A stretch of 64,000 bases of DNA from Bdellovibrio sp. GT3 (GTDB lineage Bacteria > Bdellovibrionota > Bdellovibrionia > Bdellovibrionales > Bdellovibrionaceae). Made by a program: the position numbers and the translations under genes. Location of the stretch: the NCBI RefSeq assembly GCF_037996765.1, contig NZ_JBBNAD010000005.1, positions 1,210,001 through 1,274,000 on the forward strand. The letters are read 5' to 3'. This document shows positions 59,693-64,000 of the stretch, piece by piece. The stretch's first letter is position 1. Each line of letters opens with the position of its first letter. The notes below the pieces were generated by a model, which worked only from the letters and a program-made list of their open reading frames with translations, did no database searches and was not told the origin of the DNA.

Positions 59693-62095
59693 TTATAGCT
59701 CCGGTTCTGCGCCTCCTGATTTGTATTCACTTGGTGGAGTCTTTTCCGTAGATGTTGTTTTCTTTTGCGTGGCAGCTTCAGGTTTCAGTTCAATGGTTAC
59801 CTTTTCTATTTTACCGGTGAATTTAAAAGGCAATTCGTAAGTGAAATCAATCGGTGAGCCAGAGTCCATTCCAACATCAAGTCCTTCAATGATGGACATC
59901 TTAAGGGGAATCGTCTTCTCAAGACGGCCTTCAACAAGTGATTCGCCGTTACAGCTCATTTTAAGTTTGCCGCCCTTTCCAAGTCCTCCGCCATCATAAG
60001 TGAATTCAACGGTTAGAACTGACTTGCCTTTTGGAAGACTCTTTTTGGAAGTGAAAGTAGGTCTCTCCAGGGACAGGAAGTTATAAACGAACGAAGGCTT
60101 CCCATTTCGGAGATAGAGTCCGTAACCACCACCGTTACCACCGTGAGTGATGATCATTCCGTTGGCGTTCTCGTCTGGTAAATCCACGGCAGCGGAAATC
60201 ACCCATGATTTATTCAGAATGGATGGAGCTGAACTGTCTGGTAGGCCAACCATGCCTTCAAAATATTCAATTTTAGTGCGACCTTGAGTTAAGCTCGGGC
60301 GTCCCATAAGTTCATCGCTTAAACGTACAGTGCCTCGCCAATCCAGAGGCAAGACTTGATATTTAGCGGCCTCAACCCACCACAAATCCTGTAGTTCCCG
60401 CAGCTTTTCCGGATGCTTTTGGCTAAGATCATTCGCCTGGGAAAAATCCTCGGTAATGTTATAGAGCTCCCATTTCGCTTTGTCTGGATTGAAATCTTTC
60501 TCGTTGCGGTTTGCTTCCCAAGGTACGAAAGACGGGGAGGAAGCCATCCAACCATTGTGATACAAGCCGCGATTGACGGCCAATTCAAAGTACTGGGTTT
60601 TTCTTTTTGATTCAGCTTTTGCATCTTCGAAGGTGAATGCGAAGCTGATACCCTCGATGGGTTTTTGCTGAATTCCGTTTAGCAAGGCTGGCGGTGTGAT
60701 ACCGCAAGCTTCATAGATGGTTGGCGCAATATCAATGACATGCAGGAACTGATTTCTTAATCCGCCTTTATCTTTGATTTTCTCCGGCCACGAAATGACC
60801 ATCGGATTTCTGGTTCCACCGAAATGACTTGCAACTTGCTTGGTCCATTGAAATGGAGTGTTCATCGCATGTGCCCAGGATGATGGGAAGTGATTGAAGT
60901 GTTTCGGACCACCTAACTCATCGATGGCTTTTAAATTGTCCTCCCACTTTTCGGAAAGGCCATTGAAAAAGACATTTTCATTGAGGGAGCCTTCAAGTCC
61001 GCCTTCGGCGCTGGAGCCATTGTCCCCCAGTATATAGATAATCATCGTGTTGTCAGCGTCTGGAAGCTGTTTTACGGCGTCGATAATTTTACCCATCTCG
61101 TGATCGCAGTGCGCTCCGTAAGCTGCGAAAACCTCCATCATGCGACTGTACAGTCGCTGTTGATCTGCATTCAGTGAATCCCAGGCCGGCAGCCCACGAG
61201 AGCGTTCAGTCAGCTTCGTATCCGCAGGAACAACACCCAGTTTTTTTTGCCGATCCAGTGTCTGCTCGCGATATTTGTCCCAACCCATATCAAATTTGCC
61301 TTTGAATTTTTCAATCCAATCTTTGGGGGTGTGATGGGGAGCATGAGTGGCTCCAGGTGCCACATACAAAAAATAGGGACGATCAGGTGCAATGGATTTA
61401 GCCTTATGCACCCATGTGATGGCCTTCTCTGCGAGATCAGAAGTCAGATGATAATCTGGATCTGGAGAGCGAGGTACCAGCTTGTGGTCTTCATAGAGAA
61501 CGGGATTCCAATGGTCCATGTCTCCGCCATTAAATCCGTAAAAGTAGTCAAAGCCCAATCCATTCGCCCATCGATCAAAGGGTCCCACGGCGCTTGTTTC
61601 CCACGTGGGCGTATTGTGGTTTTTACCAATCCAGGCAGTCATGTAGCCATTTTGACGAAGGACCTCTCCGACGGTGCCGCAGCTCTTTGGAAGTATGCAG
61701 GTATACCCGTCGTATCCAGTTGCTGCTTCAGTAATACCTGCAAAAGTTGCGGAGTGATGATTGCGGCCCGTGATCAAAGCGGCACGGGTGGGACTGCAAA
61801 GGGCTGTGGTGTGAAAGGTGTTGTAGCGAAGTCCTTCGGCCGCAAGTTTATCGACTGTGGGTGAAGGTACACCGCCGCCAAAGGTGCTGAATTGACCAAA
61901 CCCCGTATCATCCAAAAGAATCAAAACGATGTTGGGGGCGCCTGCCGGTGCGGCTACCGGTTGGGGGAACTCTGCAGGATCGGAATCAAATACGGTACGT
62001 CCCACACTTCCAGAAAAGTGAAAATCATCACGGGGTAAAATCTTGGGAGTTGGGGAAGATGGCTCATTATTTGACTTTGAATCTTTAGGCTTCAC
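59693..62095 (-). CDS. Large type-I sulfatase (arylsulfatase-like)
   Basis: This protein has about 800 residues from GTG 62095, which has GGAGG five bases upstream; a longer frame to 62122 is less likely. The N-terminal sulfatase domain has VLILLDDTGFGQFSTFGG (metal-binding Asp pair) and ALCSPTRAALITGRNHH, where the Cys of CSPTR is the residue converted to formylglycine. YILGDNGSSAEGG supplies further metal ligands. The C-terminal 200 residues form a beta-rich domain. No signal peptide is seen, as in the cytosolic Pseudomonas AtsA. No formylglycine-generating enzyme gene lies in the window. Confidence 0.9.
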   Translation of the reverse strand: MKPKDSKSNNEPSSPTPKILPRDDFHFSGSVGRTVFDSDPAEFPQPVAAPAGAPNIVLILLDDTGFGQFSTFGGGVPSPTVDKLAAEGLRYNTFHTTALCSPTRAALITGRNHHSATFAGITEAATGYDGYTCILPKSCGTVGEVLRQNGYMTAWIGKNHNTPTWETSAVGPFDRWANGLGFDYFYGFNGGDMDHWNPVLYEDHKLVPRSPDPDYHLTSDLAEKAITWVHKAKSIAPDRPYFLYVAPGATHAPHHTPKDWIEKFKGKFDMGWDKYREQTLDRQKKLGVVPADTKLTERSRGLPAWDSLNADQQRLYSRMMEVFAAYGAHCDHEMGKIIDAVKQLPDADNTMIIYILGDNGSSAEGGLEGSLNENVFFNGLSEKWEDNLKAIDELGGPKHFNHFPSSWAHAMNTPFQWTKQVASHFGGTRNPMVISWPEKIKDKGGLRNQFLHVIDIAPTIYEACGITPPALLNGIQQKPIEGISFAFTFEDAKAESKRKTQYFELAVNRGLYHNGWMASSPSFVPWEANRNEKDFNPDKAKWELYNITEDFSQANDLSQKHPEKLRELQDLWWVEAAKYQVLPLDWRGTVRLSDELMGRPSLTQGRTKIEYFEGMVGLPDSSAPSILNKSWVISAAVDLPDENANGMIITHGGNGGGYGLYLRNGKPSFVYNFLSLERPTFTSKKSLPKGKSVLTVEFTYDGGGLGKGGKLKMSCNGESLVEGRLEKTIPLKMSIIEGLDVGMDSGSPIDFTYELPFKFTGKIEKVTIELKPEAATQKKTTSTEKTPPSEYKSGGAEPEL

Positions 62096-62237
62096 AAAGA
62101 CCTCCAGTACGAAGCAAAGCATCTCGCAATCAAAATAAATTTAAATAGGAGGCAGATATAGCAGCAACGCAATATTCAAAGATTTGTGAGGACTCAAGCG
62201 AGGACTGACTTTCACCCAGTGAGAGGTGACAGAGACT

Positions 62238-63131
62238 CTAGGGCTTTCCTTTGCCGAGGGGATGAAGCGACTCCATCGTTCGTGCTAATTGATCGATGCC
62301 CAGATGGGTGTACTTTTCCGTCGCTTGCAGGCTTTCGTGACCAAGCATTTCCTGTAGTGTTCTTAAGTTTGCACCACTCGATAATAGGTGAGTGGCAAAG
62401 CTGTGTCTTAGGGCGTGGGGATGCAGCGGTTTTAAAAGACCAGCGCGTTGCCCACTCTTTCGAACCATTTCGTAAGCAGTTCTTTGCACCAGCGGTTTTT
62501 CACCGAAAATAAAATCATCAAAGCCACATTCTTTTTTCCAGCGCTGCAAAACCTGCACAGTCATCTGGGGAAGCGCGACCACACGTTCTTTGTTTCCCTT
62601 ACCCAGCACGCGCAAAGTTTTTTGCGGTAGTTGCACGGAAGACCAACGCAGATTGCAGGCTTCGCTGATACGCAGACCACCACCGTAAAGAAGTAAGAAC
62701 AAAACTTTCTCATTCAAGGGCACTTGATGTTCACGATCAAAGGTGTGAAGCACAGCAAGTGCTTCATCAACACTCAAAAAATGTGGCAGCTTGCGAGGCA
62801 CCTTCGGGCACACCACCTGTATCGCGAGATTCCGCTCCAGCAGATTCTCTTCCGTGTAGGCCCAGTTAAAAAAACTCTTCAAAGTGGCGGCTTTTCGGTT
62901 CCGGGAAGCCAGAGAAAGGGAGGCCCAACGGTTGAAAGCAGCCCGCACCGAACCCATCAATTCGGCCTCAGACCATGAGGTTTTCTCGGATTGTGAGTTT
63001 TTGTCCAACTCGAAGGCCTGCTGCAAATCGAGGGTGTAGTGCTTGATTGTAAGGGGCGAGGCCGATTTGACAAAGGCCATGTATTTCAAATACTTATCTA
63101 TATTTTTAGAGAGCTGAAAAGCCTTGCTCAT
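62238..63131 (-). CDS. Tyrosine recombinase (XerC/XerD-type)
   Basis: This 297-residue site-specific recombinase has an N-terminal SAM-like core-binding domain (about residues 10-90) and a catalytic domain with Arg in GGGLRISEAC, Lys in GKGNKERVV, HxxR in HPHALRHSFATHLL, the later His in LGHESLQAT and Tyr in TEKYTHL. Size and motifs fit XerC/XerD, which resolve chromosome dimers; a phage-type role is less likely because there are no phage genes nearby. The start is ATG 63131, or GTG 63137. Confidence 0.9.
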   Translation of the reverse strand: MSKAFQLSKNIDKYLKYMAFVKSASPLTIKHYTLDLQQAFELDKNSQSEKTSWSEAELMGSVRAAFNRWASLSLASRNRKAATLKSFFNWAYTEENLLERNLAIQVVCPKVPRKLPHFLSVDEALAVLHTFDREHQVPLNEKVLFLLLYGGGLRISEACNLRWSSVQLPQKTLRVLGKGNKERVVALPQMTVQVLQRWKKECGFDDFIFGEKPLVQRTAYEMVRKSGQRAGLLKPLHPHALRHSFATHLLSSGANLRTLQEMLGHESLQATEKYTHLGIDQLARTMESLHPLGKGKP

Positions 63132-63198
63132 AAGCACCCTGAAGTGTCGGCTCCGGGCATGACGGATAAAAAAAATATAACGCCATGCATTTTTTTTA

Positions 63199-63228
63199 TT
63201 GAAAAAGGTACAGGACTAAGGTTATAAC
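63199..63228 (+). promoter_or_regulatory. Possible sigma-70-type promoter of the sigma-54 activator gene
   Basis: TTGAAA (63199-63204), an 18-base spacer and TATAAC (63223-63228) match the vegetative consensus, about 90 bases upstream of the gene. The leader contains CAAAGTGAGACAG (63263-63275), which nearly repeats the inverted-repeat arm near 55010. Confidence 0.5.
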
Positions 63229-63317
63229 TCAATGCGTCGGAAGCGTATCACACTGAGTCATTCAAAGTGAGACAGCTACCAAAACTCTTTAGAAGAACGT
63301 TACCGAAAGGTGGAGCC

Positions 63318-64000
63318 ATGAACGATAACAATTCTACGATCCTGCCCTCTTCTCAGAATGCTAACCAAATCATGTGGAATACAAACACAACTTCCAAAGT
63401 GATGGAAAACAAGACCATCGTCTACACTTCTGAAGTTATGGGCAACCTGATGAAAATGATCGATCGCGTAGCTCCATCTGGCGCGAATATCCTGGTACTT
63501 GGTGAGTCAGGTACAGGTAAAGAGTTGATCGCTCGCTCCATCCATGAGCGTTCAAACCGTAAAAACAAACCATTTATCGCTATCAACTGCGGAGCTCTTC
63601 GCGAAACATTGCTAGAGTCTGAGTTGTTCGGTCACGAAAAAGGTTCTTTCACTGGCGCTTACAACCGTAAAATCGGTTTGGCTGAAGCTGCTAACGGCGG
63701 GACATTGTTCCTGGACGAAATCGGTGAACTTGATCCAGCTATCCAGGCTAAACTTTTGCGCTTCATCCAAGAAGGCGAAATGTTCCGCGTAGGCGGCAAA
63801 GAGCCAATCAAAGTTGATATCCGTCTGATCTGTGCGACGAACCGTGAGTTGGATCAAGAAGTTGTTCGCGGTAACTTCCGTGAAGACCTTTTCTATCGTA
63901 TCAACACGATCGTAGTAAGTGCTCCGCCACTTCGTCGTCGTAAGGAAGACATTCCTTCTTTGATCAACCATTTCTTGAATAACTCTCAGCATGCATACTT
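63318..64000 (+). CDS. Sigma-54-dependent activator, AAA+ domain (3' truncated by window edge)
   Basis: The reading frame runs from ATG 63318 off the end of the window. About 45 variable residues precede the AAA+ domain; there is no receiver or sensor domain before it. Walker A is GESGTGKE, the sigma-54 loop GSFTGAY replaces the usual GAFTGA with one change, Walker B is LFLDEIGELD, and ATNREL and FREDLFYRI follow. These ATPases remodel RNA polymerase-sigma-54 to open promoters. The C-terminal DNA-binding part lies outside. GGTGGAGCC is the ribosome site. Codon use is biased (GGT, GCT, CGT), suggesting good expression. Confidence 0.92.
   Translation, partial: MNDNNSTILPSSQNANQIMWNTNTTSKVMENKTIVYTSEVMGNLMKMIDRVAPSGANILVLGESGTGKELIARSIHERSNRKNKPFIAINCGALRETLLESELFGHEKGSFTGAYNRKIGLAEAANGGTLFLDEIGELDPAIQAKLLRFIQEGEMFRVGGKEPIKVDIRLICATNRELDQEVVRGNFREDLFYRINTIVVSAPPLRRRKEDIPSLINHFLNNSQHAY

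Noticed and set aside
1-64000. CRISPR arrays, tRNA or rRNA genes.
   Set aside because: No regularly spaced repeats and no cloverleaf or rRNA-like sequence were noticed in any gap; small RNA genes without such marks could still be missed.

Overview
The window looks like a continuous piece of the chromosome of a Gram-negative predatory deltaproteobacterium of the Bdellovibrio type. This is inferred from gene content and style, not proven: moderate GC, tightly packed ATGA-coupled operons, many cell-wall enzymes (an L,D-transpeptidase, a lytic transglycosylase-like protein), many c-di-GMP-type parts (a degenerate GGDEF, two PilZ proteins), an Mla/MCE lipid transport operon and a peripheral-arm complex I cluster. 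No tRNA, rRNA, CRISPR array or prophage was seen. The only mobile element is one insertion sequence.

Layout. 1-10.9 kb is one long, mostly overlapping plus-strand gene string: histidine kinase end, response-regulator-like protein with a degenerate GGDEF, alanine racemase, MlaE/MlaF/MCE lipid transporter, GYF_2-TPR membrane protein, lipoprotein, OB-HD exoribonuclease-like protein, serine acetyltransferase, Mpo1-like membrane protein. A short structured region follows with an unannotated 37-codon basic ORF (11.1 kb). 11.2-17.4 kb holds a small exported protein, rpsD, an exported Cys/His protein, HrpB helicase, RsmI-like methyltransferase and a HAD phosphatase. 17.4-20.1 kb is a phnDCE-type ABC importer, followed by a thioesterase and a secreted alpha/beta hydrolase. 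21.7-26.9 kb carries a GYF_2-GYF_2-PilZ protein, a heterodimeric ABC exporter and an XRE-type regulator.

26.9-28.2 kb is an insertion sequence of about 1.26 kb with inverted ends and a 9-bp direct repeat; it landed exactly at the stop codon of the XRE gene and carries a strikingly GC-rich non-coding segment. After it come an L,D-transpeptidase, a TetR regulator divergent from a TolC/RND efflux pair (no adaptor gene), an NDH-2, a MarR regulator, a Cys-rich four-helix copper-type protein convergent with a YceI/DUF692/DUF2063 operon, and a subtilisin-like protease.

41.0-47.1 kb is nuoB-CD-E-F-G-I (the hydrophilic arm only). 47.2-54.9 kb holds small housekeeping and stress genes (S41 peptidase-like, glutathione peroxidase, ArsC-like, ThpR, ABM monooxygenase, TerC, LysR regulator) and a lytic-transglycosylase-like protein. 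55.1-57.8 kb holds a PilZ / HExxH-motif / methyltransferase fusion and a fatty-acid desaturase with a coiled-coil tail. The window ends with a PLP-fold-like protein, RecO, a large sulfatase, a XerC/D-type recombinase and the start of a sigma-54 activator that runs off the end.

The best leads for something undescribed are the PilZ-HExxH-methyltransferase fusion beside a desaturase, the DUF692/DUF2063 operon that lacks a precursor gene and has a divergent metal motif, the 37-residue basic ORF with its own leader and hairpin, and the IS with its GC-rich structured passenger.
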